Source of the DNA: Pseudomonas paraeruginosa PA7
Lineage (GTDB): Bacteria; Pseudomonadota; Gammaproteobacteria; Pseudomonadales; Pseudomonadaceae
Direction of reading: 5' to 3'
Length of the DNA stretch: 64,000 nucleotides
Assembly: GCF_000017205.1 (NCBI RefSeq)
Contig: NC_009656.1
Coordinates: forward strand, 310,001-374,000
This document shows positions 55,677 to 62,542 of this stretch, in pieces (position 1 is the first letter of the stretch; each line of letters starts with the position of its first letter). Both the position numbers and the translations under genes were made by a program. The notes beneath the pieces were generated by a model. That model made no database searches, was not told where the DNA came from, and saw nothing but the letters and a program-made list of their open reading frames with translations.

Positions 55677-56429
55677 TCAGCGTAGTGCGGTGCGCCCATT
55701 GAGCGGACTGGCGGACGCCTGTCGGAGCCGGTACAGCTCGCCCGGCGTCTCGGCCACCACTTCGTCGCGCAGAGGCGATGGCAGGCTGGCGAGCATGGGC
55801 GAACCCATGCCGTTTTCCGCCCCCGCAAATAGCCGCTTCAGCTCATCGGCAAAGGCTTCCCAGATACCCTGGGCGATGAACGCCTGCCGCTCCCGCTGAC
55901 CGCTGCAACGGGCCGCCAGTACGGGTTCCAGACTGTCCAGTTGGCTCAGGTAAATATCGCGACTCAGGGTGAAGGCTTGCAGCAAGGCGTCGCGCAAACC
56001 GTCCTGGGCCAACACCTGGTCGAGCAGCGCCCGCCAGTAGGCCGTATTAATCGCGGCAGGCTCCTTTTGCAGCCCGGCGCGTAACTCGGCCATTTCGAGC
56101 AGCACGGGCGCGGTCAGGCCGCTACGCGCCTCGACAGTCGCTCGGAGCGCCTGGACCTGGCGCTTGAGGGCCGCGCCGCGCTCGATCTCCGCGCTGATCT
56201 CGGTCTGATCCACTTGCGGCTGAATGGCCCGCTTGCGCCATGCCTGTTCGGTGGCCTCGGCCTGGGCCTCCAGCTTGGATGCCTCGGCGGCCAGGCGCGT
56301 GTCTTCCTGGGCGATATCGCTGAAGCGCTGCTGGGCGTCGGCGTAAGCGTGACGGTTCATCTCGAAGTGCGCTAGGCGCTCTTTCAGTGCGGGGTTCAGC
56401 GTACCGCGGTCGATGGTCTTGAAGCTCAT
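55677..56429 (-). CDS. Coiled-coil structural protein, possibly Psu-like or scaffold-like
   Basis: 250 residues, no signal peptide. Residues about 15-110 are strongly helical and coiled-coil-like (AQEDTRLAAEASKLEAQAEA and ISAEIERGAALKRQVQALRATVEAR); the C-terminal half is helical with AFADELKRLFAGAENGMG. It follows the capsid gene by 22 nt on the same strand and ends at a terminator. P4 encodes Psu and Sid in the equivalent late operon, and the coiled-coil N-terminus resembles Psu in pattern. It could instead be a scaffold or size-determining factor for the adjacent capsid protein. Assignment tentative. Confidence 0.6.
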   Translation of the reverse strand: MSFKTIDRGTLNPALKERLAHFEMNRHAYADAQQRFSDIAQEDTRLAAEASKLEAQAEATEQAWRKRAIQPQVDQTEISAEIERGAALKRQVQALRATVEARSGLTAPVLLEMAELRAGLQKEPAAINTAYWRALLDQVLAQDGLRDALLQAFTLSRDIYLSQLDSLEPVLAARCSGQRERQAFIAQGIWEAFADELKRLFAGAENGMGSPMLASLPSPLRDEVVAETPGELYRLRQASASPLNGRTALR

Positions 56430-56451
56430 GTGGTGGTCTCCTGTTTCTGTC

Positions 56452-57480
56452 TCAGCGCACCAGTTCCAGCGACGATCCTTCCAGCGCGGCGAACTTGCCA
56501 AGCTGCTCGATCACGTAGCCTTCGTTACGCCCGTTGAAGTCCTCGGCGCGGGAGCGCTTGGGGTTCTCCAGCAGATGACGCCGCCAACTGCTGTCCTGGT
56601 AGTAGATCGACAAGTTGTCCAGGCTGGTGACGACAACGCCCATCACCGGGAAGAACGGCACCAGCAGCGAGGGCAGGCCGCCATAGGTCTCAGTGACCTT
56701 GACCTCTTCGATTCGCTCCTTCTCGGTCGGCTTCTGGCCCTGGGCGGCGTACAGCGTGCTCTTCTCCGCTGCCAGCAGGTCGGAACCGATGATCGCCACC
56801 AGGTCGCCTTCATCGCGCAGTACCGGGTCGATCATCTGTTTCACGTCATGCACCAGGGCATCCAGGTTGGCGTAGTCGCCGCCTGGGCCAAGGGTGATTT
56901 TCTTGGCCGGGTCTTCGGACCTGAGCACCTGTTCGGGAATCTGCTCGCGAGCGATCTGGAGCCAGCCCTTGTTCACGTCTTCGAGCTGGGGATATTTCGC
57001 CGGGTCGGTCTGAGTGGCGGCGTGCGTCCCCGACCAGCCGACCAGGATACGGTCCAGGGCGATGCGCTTCTGCACCGCCGTCAAGTAGCGGTCTACGAAG
57101 TCCGGGAACTTGGCCCAGGCGTCGATGGTGGCGAAGGACAGCGCCACGTCGGTTTCCGTGTGCGCGAGTTCGTAGGTGTTGTTCTTCAGGTCCAGCAGGT
57201 GGCGCGGCTCGCGGTCTCGGGCGTTGGTGTCGGTGCGACTGGTGGCCGGGCCGGACAGACCGAGCATGACTTTCTCGCCCTTGACCTCACTGACCGGAAT
57301 CACGTTGATGCGGCCCAGGAAGTCCACGCGCTCTGTGATCTGGTCATTGAGTTCCTGGGCGTGGGTCGGCTCGACGGCGAAGGTCCGGGCCGCGTCGTCA
57401 ACGTGGTACGCCTCGGCCACGGTGCGTTGCAGTTGGAAATACTGGGTCGAGGCCCGAGCGCTAAGGTATTTGCTCATCAT
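56452..57480 (-). CDS. P2-family major capsid protein
   Basis: 342 residues matching the P2 GpN/phiCTX capsid family in length and pattern: N-terminal MSKYLSARASTQYFQLQ, a VEPTHAQELNDQITERVDFLGRINV segment, HTETDVALSFATIDAWAKFPDF, and RIALDRILVGWSGTHAA. The ATG pair at 57480/57477 follows AAGGA. A longer frame extends upstream but lacks family character. The gene appears intact. No portal, scaffold-protease, terminase or tail gene accompanies it. The likely role is a satellite-specified head, assembled with a helper's other parts. Confidence 0.85.
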   Translation of the reverse strand: MMSKYLSARASTQYFQLQRTVAEAYHVDDAARTFAVEPTHAQELNDQITERVDFLGRINVIPVSEVKGEKVMLGLSGPATSRTDTNARDREPRHLLDLKNNTYELAHTETDVALSFATIDAWAKFPDFVDRYLTAVQKRIALDRILVGWSGTHAATQTDPAKYPQLEDVNKGWLQIAREQIPEQVLRSEDPAKKITLGPGGDYANLDALVHDVKQMIDPVLRDEGDLVAIIGSDLLAAEKSTLYAAQGQKPTEKERIEEVKVTETYGGLPSLLVPFFPVMGVVVTSLDNLSIYYQDSSWRRHLLENPKRSRAEDFNGRNEGYVIEQLGKFAALEGSSLELVR

Positions 57481-57731
57481 GGGGTCCTTGGTTGGGGAGA
57501 TGCTGCGTGTGGGTCTGCTAGACTTGCGCCTGGCTCTGCTTTCGATGGGTTTGTGGGGCCATCCAAGCCCTGAGTGCGTGCCGGATTCTCGTCCCGGCCC
57601 GTTACTCGGGGCTTTTTCGTTCAGGTCATTGCACAAGCGCTCGACGCCTCAAGCGAAAGCACAATATATGTACATGAATGTAGAATCAGACACTACATAT
57701 TGTGTTTTATCGATTCTAGCAGGAGGTAGAA
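57481..57731. promoter_or_regulatory. Divergent capsid/ogr promoter region with inverted repeat
   Basis: A 251-bp region between the leftward capsid gene and the rightward ogr pair. An AT-rich imperfect palindrome CACAATATATGTA (57660-57672) / TACATATTGTG (57694-57704) is the clearest element. TTCTAGCA (57714-57721), a near match to the TGCTAGCA repeats, abuts the ogr ribosome site, and TGCTAGAC lies at 57517-57524. No exact TGT-N12-ACA Ogr box was found by eye. Confidence 0.5.
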
Positions 57732-58004
57732 GTGCGAATCTATTGCCCCGAGTGCGACAGCAAGGCTCGGATAGCAACGCGTGAAGAGATTTCCCGGCAG
57801 TTCGTGAAGCTGTATTGCCAGTGCACGAACGGCCATTGCGGCCACCGGTTCGTCATGCAACTGACCTTCTCGCATGCCTTGTACGGGCCATCCAAGCCGC
57901 TGGACAAGCTGCTGTTTGACCGGCTGCGCGAGATGCCGAGCCAAGAGCGCCGCGTCTTGTTCGATCAGTTGGAAAATATGGGCGTCATGGACCGCAACAC
58001 CTAG
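57732..58004 (+). CDS. Ogr/Delta-type zinc-finger transcriptional activator 1
   Basis: 90 residues with the Ogr/Delta finger CPEC-X22-C-X4-C (Cys at the start, then QCTNGHCGHRFVMQLTFSHAL). Ogr proteins activate late promoters of P2 phages and their satellites. GTG start with a strong AGGAGG ribosome site. It is followed 10 nt later by a second Ogr-like gene; together they resemble P4 Delta, a fusion of two such domains, split into two proteins. Confidence 0.88.
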   Translation: MRIYCPECDSKARIATREEISRQFVKLYCQCTNGHCGHRFVMQLTFSHALYGPSKPLDKLLFDRLREMPSQERRVLFDQLENMGVMDRNT

Positions 58005-58014
58005 GAGGAACAGG

Positions 58015-58275
58015 ATGAAAATCGAATGCCCCAAGTGCGGCGGAAAAGCCCGTATCTACACGCGGCAGAAAGTGACCTCGGATTTCTGCAAGCTCTACTG
58101 CCAGTGCCTTGACACGAAGGCATGTCATCAACGCTTCGTCATGAATCTGTCACTTTCGCACTGCCTCGAACGCCCCGAAACGGTCCTGGACGAACTGGTG
58201 CACGAGCGACTGCGCGGACTCAGTGTCCAGCAGATTAAAGAGATGCAAGACAGGATCGAGAGGACGGCGATCTGA
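58015..58275 (+). CDS. Ogr/Delta-type zinc-finger transcriptional activator 2
   Basis: 86 residues with CPKC-X22-C-X5-C, one residue longer in the last spacing than its neighbour, followed by HQRFVMNLSLSHCLERP. An AGGAGG site precedes the ATG. It is clearly a paralogue of the gene before it (shared KARI, KLYCQC and RFVM). It probably acts with it on late promoters of the satellite or helper. Confidence 0.88.
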   Translation: MKIECPKCGGKARIYTRQKVTSDFCKLYCQCLDTKACHQRFVMNLSLSHCLERPETVLDELVHERLRGLSVQQIKEMQDRIERTAI

Positions 58276-58312
58276 GGTTTAGTCCGCCTATCCGCCGCTC
58301 CAGCCCCAACGA

Positions 58313-58345
58313 CAAAGCCCCGCCGGGAGACCGTGCGGGGCTTTG
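58313..58345. terminator. Bidirectional terminator between the ogr pair and the replication operon
   Basis: CAAAGCCCCGC / GCGGGGCTTTG, an 11-bp stem flanked by A/T at both ends, between convergent genes. Confidence 0.85.
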
Positions 58346-58358
58346 TTGCGTCAGGGCG

Positions 58359-59690
58359 TCAGCGTCGTGAGGCGGGCCGCTTGCGCGTGGTCCGCCACTG
58401 CTCGTAAAGCCTATGGCAGGTTTCGAGCGCCTTGCCTCGGGACCAGTCCAGCAGCTCGCAGGCAATGGCATGCTCCCCGGCTACCGCCATAGCGGCGAAA
58501 CGATCCGCCACGCGCCAAACGTGGGGTGTCTCCACTTCAAGCAGGCGTTTCCGCACTTCGTGGAACATCGGCACCAGTGTGTCCGGCCCACCACAGGCCA
58601 GCAGGCTTTCGACGAAGGCCGGGCCTAGGTGTCCGTAATGAGTCTCCAGGGCATGCCCCACGTCAAGCCGAGCTGCTTGCGCAGGCCGATCCGTCGCAAT
58701 GTCCACCAGCGGCCAGTCGGTGCGCGCATCGGAGAACAACCGACGCCGACCGTGGGACAACATCAGCACGCGCCAGGCCAGCGTCGAGCAACTGCCATGG
58801 CGGTAAATGTCCAGCCGCCCCCTGGCGATGGCATCCCCCAGCTTCTCGGCGTTCAGGTCGGGCCAGTCGCCGCCATTGAGCGGCAGCACCGTGTTGTTAC
58901 GCTGGATGGCTTCCTGGATCAAGGCAGCTTGGGTCGAGTGCCAGGAAGCGGTCAGGTCGAAAGGATCGCCCCACACCGAGGCCGCAACCCGCACCGCCAG
59001 CGGCGCGCTGCTGTCCGTTCCGCCCAGCAGATGCACGCCGCCACCGGGCACGCCCAGGGCATCGAGCAGCGGCCCCGCCAGGGCCAGGCAGACGGCCAGT
59101 TCTAGCGCCGGATCGCCCAGGCAGCCGAGGCCGACGCTTTGCCGCCAGCCGTCGAGCGTGCCGCGCCGATGGTACAAGCTGGCTTGCTGCCGACTCGCGT
59201 CCAGGTACACGTCCGCCGCCCCGATGGGCTTGCCCGGCAGAACGAACACCCCCGAATCGTGCCAGCCCGGTTTCGTCGCGATCTGGATCAACCGTTCAGG
59301 CCGTGGGTGTTCGCGCAGGTAGGTCAGCACTTGGCGGTGCCCTTGGTGGTCGGCGGTGAACCCCTGCCGGAAAAGCGCCTTGAGCACGTTCCCGCCGTGC
59401 GTCGCCAGCATGCCCATGGGCAACACCCATCTGACGGGCCGTCCGCGATTCGTGAAGCGCAGCAAGCGCCCCGTATAGCCATTCTCGTCGAGGGTCTCCG
59501 CCTCAATATGCAAGGGGATGGATACCCACTGGTCCACGGGTTCGACTGTTCGGGCCGCGCCCTTACGTTCTTGCCCGTGATACCAGAGGCCCGCGCGGTA
59601 CGCCTTCCCGTCAATCGTTACGTCCTGGTCGTACACGGCGAAGCCGGGGCGCACTTGGGCGGACACGGCACCGAGGGTCATGTCATTCAT
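58359..59690 (-). CDS. DUF927-family protein with degenerate ATPase motifs
   Basis: 443 residues of the DUF927 family found in phage, plasmid and satellite replication modules. The region around residue 215 reads HLLGGTDSSAPLAVRVAASVWG where DUF927 ATPases normally have GxxxTGKS, so the Walker A lysine is missing. The expected Walker B LDE region reads TVLPLNGGDWPD. It may therefore be a non-hydrolysing or structural replication factor. Its start overlaps the preceding small gene (ATGA). Last gene of the leftward operon. Confidence 0.8.
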   Translation of the reverse strand: MNDMTLGAVSAQVRPGFAVYDQDVTIDGKAYRAGLWYHGQERKGAARTVEPVDQWVSIPLHIEAETLDENGYTGRLLRFTNRGRPVRWVLPMGMLATHGGNVLKALFRQGFTADHQGHRQVLTYLREHPRPERLIQIATKPGWHDSGVFVLPGKPIGAADVYLDASRQQASLYHRRGTLDGWRQSVGLGCLGDPALELAVCLALAGPLLDALGVPGGGVHLLGGTDSSAPLAVRVAASVWGDPFDLTASWHSTQAALIQEAIQRNNTVLPLNGGDWPDLNAEKLGDAIARGRLDIYRHGSCSTLAWRVLMLSHGRRRLFSDARTDWPLVDIATDRPAQAARLDVGHALETHYGHLGPAFVESLLACGGPDTLVPMFHEVRKRLLEVETPHVWRVADRFAAMAVAGEHAIACELLDWSRGKALETCHRLYEQWRTTRKRPASRR

Positions 59691-59977
59691 GGACGCACCT
59701 CCGCTCCCGGAAACCGCACCCGCTTGCGGACTTCATCCAGACTCATCGGCTCGCTGACGGCGGTGCACACGAACTCGCCGCGCAGGTACACCCGCCATAC
59801 ACAATGCCGCGCGATGCCGTCACCCGCCGCCAGCTCGGCCAGCAGTTCGCTGCGGTGCAGATTGATCCACAGGCGCAAGGAAGGCGTCAGGTTTTCGAGG
59901 GGGAATACCGTGACATCCTGCCCCACGGACGCGACTTCAAAGCCCCGCTCGCGCAGGTAATCCAGATGCGACTTCAT
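59687..59977 (-). CDS. Small TubC-like N-terminal-domain protein
   Basis: 96 residues. The first half (LDYLRERGFEVASVGQDVTV, then LTPSLRLWINLHRSELLAEL) matches the pattern of the TubC N-terminal docking-like domain that often lies beside primase genes in mobile elements. The second half is unassigned (VWRVYLRGEFVCTAVSEPMS). Both ends overlap neighbours by 4 nt. It may link the DUF3631 and DUF927 proteins in a replication complex; this is inferred. Confidence 0.65.
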   Translation of the reverse strand: MKSHLDYLRERGFEVASVGQDVTVFPLENLTPSLRLWINLHRSELLAELAAGDGIARHCVWRVYLRGEFVCTAVSEPMSLDEVRKRVRFPGAEVRP

Positions 59978-61530
59978 CCCCGAACCTCCTCATACGAAAC
60001 CTGGCTTGTTGCTCCCTTTTTTCCGCCCTTTCTGCCGGGAGGGGGTGTTTTATCCGAAACATCGAAACAACCCGCGTGGTTACTGGGCTGTAGCGTTTTT
60101 TTATCCGAAACACCGTCCCCCAATGTTTCGTTTGAAAAATCGCTGGAGGCCGCGTGGTTGCTGGTTTGTTTCGATGTTTCGCTTGCAGAGGGGGGATTAG
60201 CCGAAAGGTAGCGGTTAAAGGCGTCCAAAAAGTCCTTGATCTCGTATCCCTTTTTGCTGTCGGAGCCGATGCGGATTTGCTTGGACTTGATCCCAAAATC
60301 ACCCAGTTTCCCCGACAACTGCCGGGTCGATATCGGCTTGCCCCGGTTCCAGGTCGCCCAGGGCGATTCGTCGTCGCTCAGCAGTGCGTCCAGCAGCTCG
60401 CCACTGAAAATCTTGGTGATGTTCTTGTCCTCGAACACCGCTTTCACGTCCTGGAGCAGTTCCGCGCCGATGCTCGGCGCTTCCCCCTCCAGGCCATGCA
60501 GGACAATCGCGGCTTGCCGGGCCGACTTCGGCCAGTGCCCACCCGCCGCCTCGGCAATCGCCAGCAGCGGCTCCCAGCAGTCGTTGGCGCGGTCGTTGAG
60601 TCCCTGGATGGGGGCGGGGCGAGCATCGCCCACCGTGACCGCGTTATCCGCCGTCCAGCGAGCCAGCTTCGCCTGGAGCCGTTCCCACATGACCGGATCG
60701 GAGTGGCGTAGCCGCTCCACTTTCTCGCCCGCCACACGGCGGCGCAGGCGCAAGGGGATGCTGCGGTCGGCCAGGGTATCGGCGATCTTGCCGATGCCGC
60801 ACAGCGCCTTGGCTCCCCACACGTTGAAGCGCGTGGGCATGTGGTCGTCGCCGACGCAACGAATCACCGAGGCGCTGTCGCGTGTGAAACCGGCGTTGAG
60901 GATGCCCCTGGCGTCGTCGTAGGCTGCCAGGAAGGCGTCTACCTCGTCGATCAGTAGCGTCGGCGACCACAGTTCGATGGCGCGATACAGCGCTGCCGGA
61001 GCGATATTCGAAACCTGCATCGGGCGATAGGCCAGCTTGCCCAATGCAGTCAGCAGGATCGACTTGCCGCAGCGTTTTTCCGGCGCGGTGATATTGGCGA
61101 TGGGCGCAACCTGAACCACATCGATCAGCCAGGTGAAGGTGGACCACAGCGCGGCGGCGCGAATGGTCTCTTTGTCGGCGGCGACGTAGCGGCGCAGCAC
61201 GGCACAGATTTCATCCAGCAGCTCATCACCCTTGACCGGCTTCGGCCAGGCTTCCACCTCGGTGAAGATGTCGCCGCCTGCCGCCACCTCTTCATCCTCG
61301 GCGGGAATCGTCAGGCGGTCGAACTCGGCCATGCTGAGCATCTTCGAGTCCTTCACCTTGGCGCGCAGCCGCGCGAAGGCGGCCGGGTCGCTGCCGCGCA
61401 TTTTCTTCAACTGCGCCAGGGCCTTGGTTTCATACAGTGCACCGGCATCGGTGCCCAGCTTCTTGATGGCGTCGTTGAGCGTGTCGGAACCGGCCCACTG
61501 ATCGCCGTAGGGGTCTTTCTTGACAGCCAT
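59974..61530 (-). CDS. DUF3631-family replication ATPase
   Basis: 518 residues. A Walker-A-like segment APEKRCGKSILLTALG and a Walker B LLIDEVDAFLAAYDDA are visible, and the downstream DUF3631 region runs through RRRVAGEKVERLRH and GISTRQL-like segments. It likely acts as the replicative helicase/initiator of the satellite. The C-terminal 60 residues (about 455-518) are low-complexity because the DNA here carries repeats (60048-60139) shared with the non-coding segment near 55.2 kb. Start at 61530 overlaps the CHC2 gene stop. Confidence 0.85.
   Translation of the reverse strand: MAVKKDPYGDQWAGSDTLNDAIKKLGTDAGALYETKALAQLKKMRGSDPAAFARLRAKVKDSKMLSMAEFDRLTIPAEDEEVAAGGDIFTEVEAWPKPVKGDELLDEICAVLRRYVAADKETIRAAALWSTFTWLIDVVQVAPIANITAPEKRCGKSILLTALGKLAYRPMQVSNIAPAALYRAIELWSPTLLIDEVDAFLAAYDDARGILNAGFTRDSASVIRCVGDDHMPTRFNVWGAKALCGIGKIADTLADRSIPLRLRRRVAGEKVERLRHSDPVMWERLQAKLARWTADNAVTVGDARPAPIQGLNDRANDCWEPLLAIAEAAGGHWPKSARQAAIVLHGLEGEAPSIGAELLQDVKAVFEDKNITKIFSGELLDALLSDDESPWATWNRGKPISTRQLSGKLGDFGIKSKQIRIGSDSKKGYEIKDFLDAFNRYLSANPPSASETSKQTSNHAASSDFSNETLGDGVSDKKTLQPSNHAGCFDVSDKTPPPGRKGGKKGATSQVSYEEVRG
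60048..60139. repeat. Direct repeats inside the DUF3631 3' end, shared with 55.2 kb
   Basis: TTTTATCCGAAACA occurs at 60048-60061 and 60099-60112. ACTGGGCTGTAGCG at 60082-60095 is identical to 55176-55189, and TTCGTTTGAAAAA at 60127-60139 to 55241-55253. The repeats lie in coding DNA, so the protein tail may be shaped by a cis-acting DNA role. Confidence 0.75.
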
Positions 61531-61913
61531 TACTGCACTCCCAAACGTTGCTTGGCCAGGTTGAAGCGCTCCAGGTCTTCGGCGCTCATCTCGCCGCCCT
61601 GGTCGAGCTGGTTCTTGCCGATCAGGTAGATCGTGCGTTCGTGACGGACGGCGGCGGGGCTAGGGCCGCTGCGCTCGCGCTTCTCGCCGGGGAACAGGTC
61701 GCGCAGTTCCAGGCCGATGGCACCGACGATCTCGGCAGCGCTGCAACCGACCCAGCACTTGAGCAGCACGGTGCCGTCCTCGGCCTCGGTAACATCCAGG
61801 CTGGGCGACTTGTCATCATGGGCCGGGCAGCAGGCTTTCCAGCGGTGCTTGCCGTTGACCTTCACCCGCTTCACCTTGTCCAGGCGGCCAAGTACCTTGT
61901 CGATAGGCGTCAT
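61530..61913 (-). CDS. CHC2 zinc-finger primase-like protein without a Toprim domain
   Basis: 127 residues. CHC2-type zinc finger: CCPAHDDKSPSLDV then LKCWVGCSAAEIVGAIGL (Cys/His/Cys/Cys ligands). The catalytic Toprim domain of DnaG-like primases is absent; the tail (PSPAAVRHERTIYLIGKNQL) is unassigned. It probably supplies template recognition for a split primase. It overlaps both neighbours by 1-4 nt in the operon. Confidence 0.85.
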   Translation of the reverse strand: MTPIDKVLGRLDKVKRVKVNGKHRWKACCPAHDDKSPSLDVTEAEDGTVLLKCWVGCSAAEIVGAIGLELRDLFPGEKRERSGPSPAAVRHERTIYLIGKNQLDQGGEMSAEDLERFNLAKQRLGVQ

Positions 61914-62476
61914 ACGCGGGCCTCCCGCTCCGTCTTGGCCGGGACGAACTGGTGACTGCTGTCGAGGGTGTAGAAGGTGTCCGCCAGCAAACCATCCTCG
62001 CCGATATAGCCGACCGCCGTGCGGTAGCGCTTGCTCGGACTGTCCCAGTAGGTAAGGCGCAGTTCGCCGAACTCACCCGCTGCGACCGCCCCCTGAAAAC
62101 CGGCACTGGCAATGCCCCGGAAACCGGCCCGAGCGCTGCCGCCATCGCACGCGGACGCCATACCGCAGTCACCGGCAATCGCCTTGCCGAACTCGCCGAC
62201 CATGGCCGTGCCGAAATCGCCCGCCCGCGCCGTGCCGCGATCACCGGCCAGGGCGAAACCGCTTTCGCCCGCCAGGGCATAGCCCCGCTCACCCGCGACC
62301 GCCGTGCCAAAATCGCCAACCTGGACGCACTGCCGGTCGCCAACGTGGCGGCATGTGCGTTGTGGCGCGACGTAGCCCTCACAGTTGTCGGTCCGGTCCT
62401 GGTGCAGAGTGTCATCGGCCTTTTCCGGGCAAGCCGAACCCGTCAGCGCCGAACGGCGCTCTTGAATATTCTTCAT
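61910..62476 (-). CDS. Octapeptide-repeat protein (predicted beta-solenoid)
   Basis: 188 residues. Residues 43-138 consist of twelve consecutive eight-residue units with consensus A-x-A-G-(D/E)-x-G-x, for example AVAGERGY, ALAGESGF, ARAGDFGT. The regular Gly and small residues with a periodic acidic position suggest a stacked beta-solenoid. The last 45 residues (RLTYWDSPSKRYRTAVGYIG and on) form a separate cap. Similar repeats occur in phage proteins of unknown function (recalled). It lies between the tandem AlpA gene and the primase gene and overlaps the latter by 4 nt. Role unknown; DNA mimicry is one idea. Confidence 0.75.
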   Translation of the reverse strand: MKNIQERRSALTGSACPEKADDTLHQDRTDNCEGYVAPQRTCRHVGDRQCVQVGDFGTAVAGERGYALAGESGFALAGDRGTARAGDFGTAMVGEFGKAIAGDCGMASACDGGSARAGFRGIASAGFQGAVAAGEFGELRLTYWDSPSKRYRTAVGYIGEDGLLADTFYTLDSSHQFVPAKTEREARV

Positions 62477-62542
62477 CGCATAGATTCCCGTAGGGAGAGG
62501 GAAAGGGGTCGCAGCGGTTAACCGCGACCCGCTACACGGCGC

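Noticed and set aside
57481-57636. N-terminal extension of the capsid gene by 52 residues
   Set aside because: The extra residues lack capsid-family character, and the ATG at 57480 has a good AAGGA site and the expected family N-terminus.
57481-57731. An Ogr box TGT-N12-ACA in the capsid promoter region
   Set aside because: Close candidates such as TGT at 57679 followed by ACA at 57695 have a 13-bp spacer; no exact match was found by eye.
58359-61530. Defence system (ATPase plus partner) instead of replication genes
   Set aside because: The CHC2/DUF3631/DUF927 order with AlpA and Ogr genes matches satellite replication modules; no nuclease or toxin domain is visible.
62080-62470. Plus-strand open frames opposite the octapeptide-repeat gene
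   Set aside because: They arise from the 24-bp periodic DNA; the minus-strand frame has overlapping start/stop codons with its neighbours and a coherent repeat.
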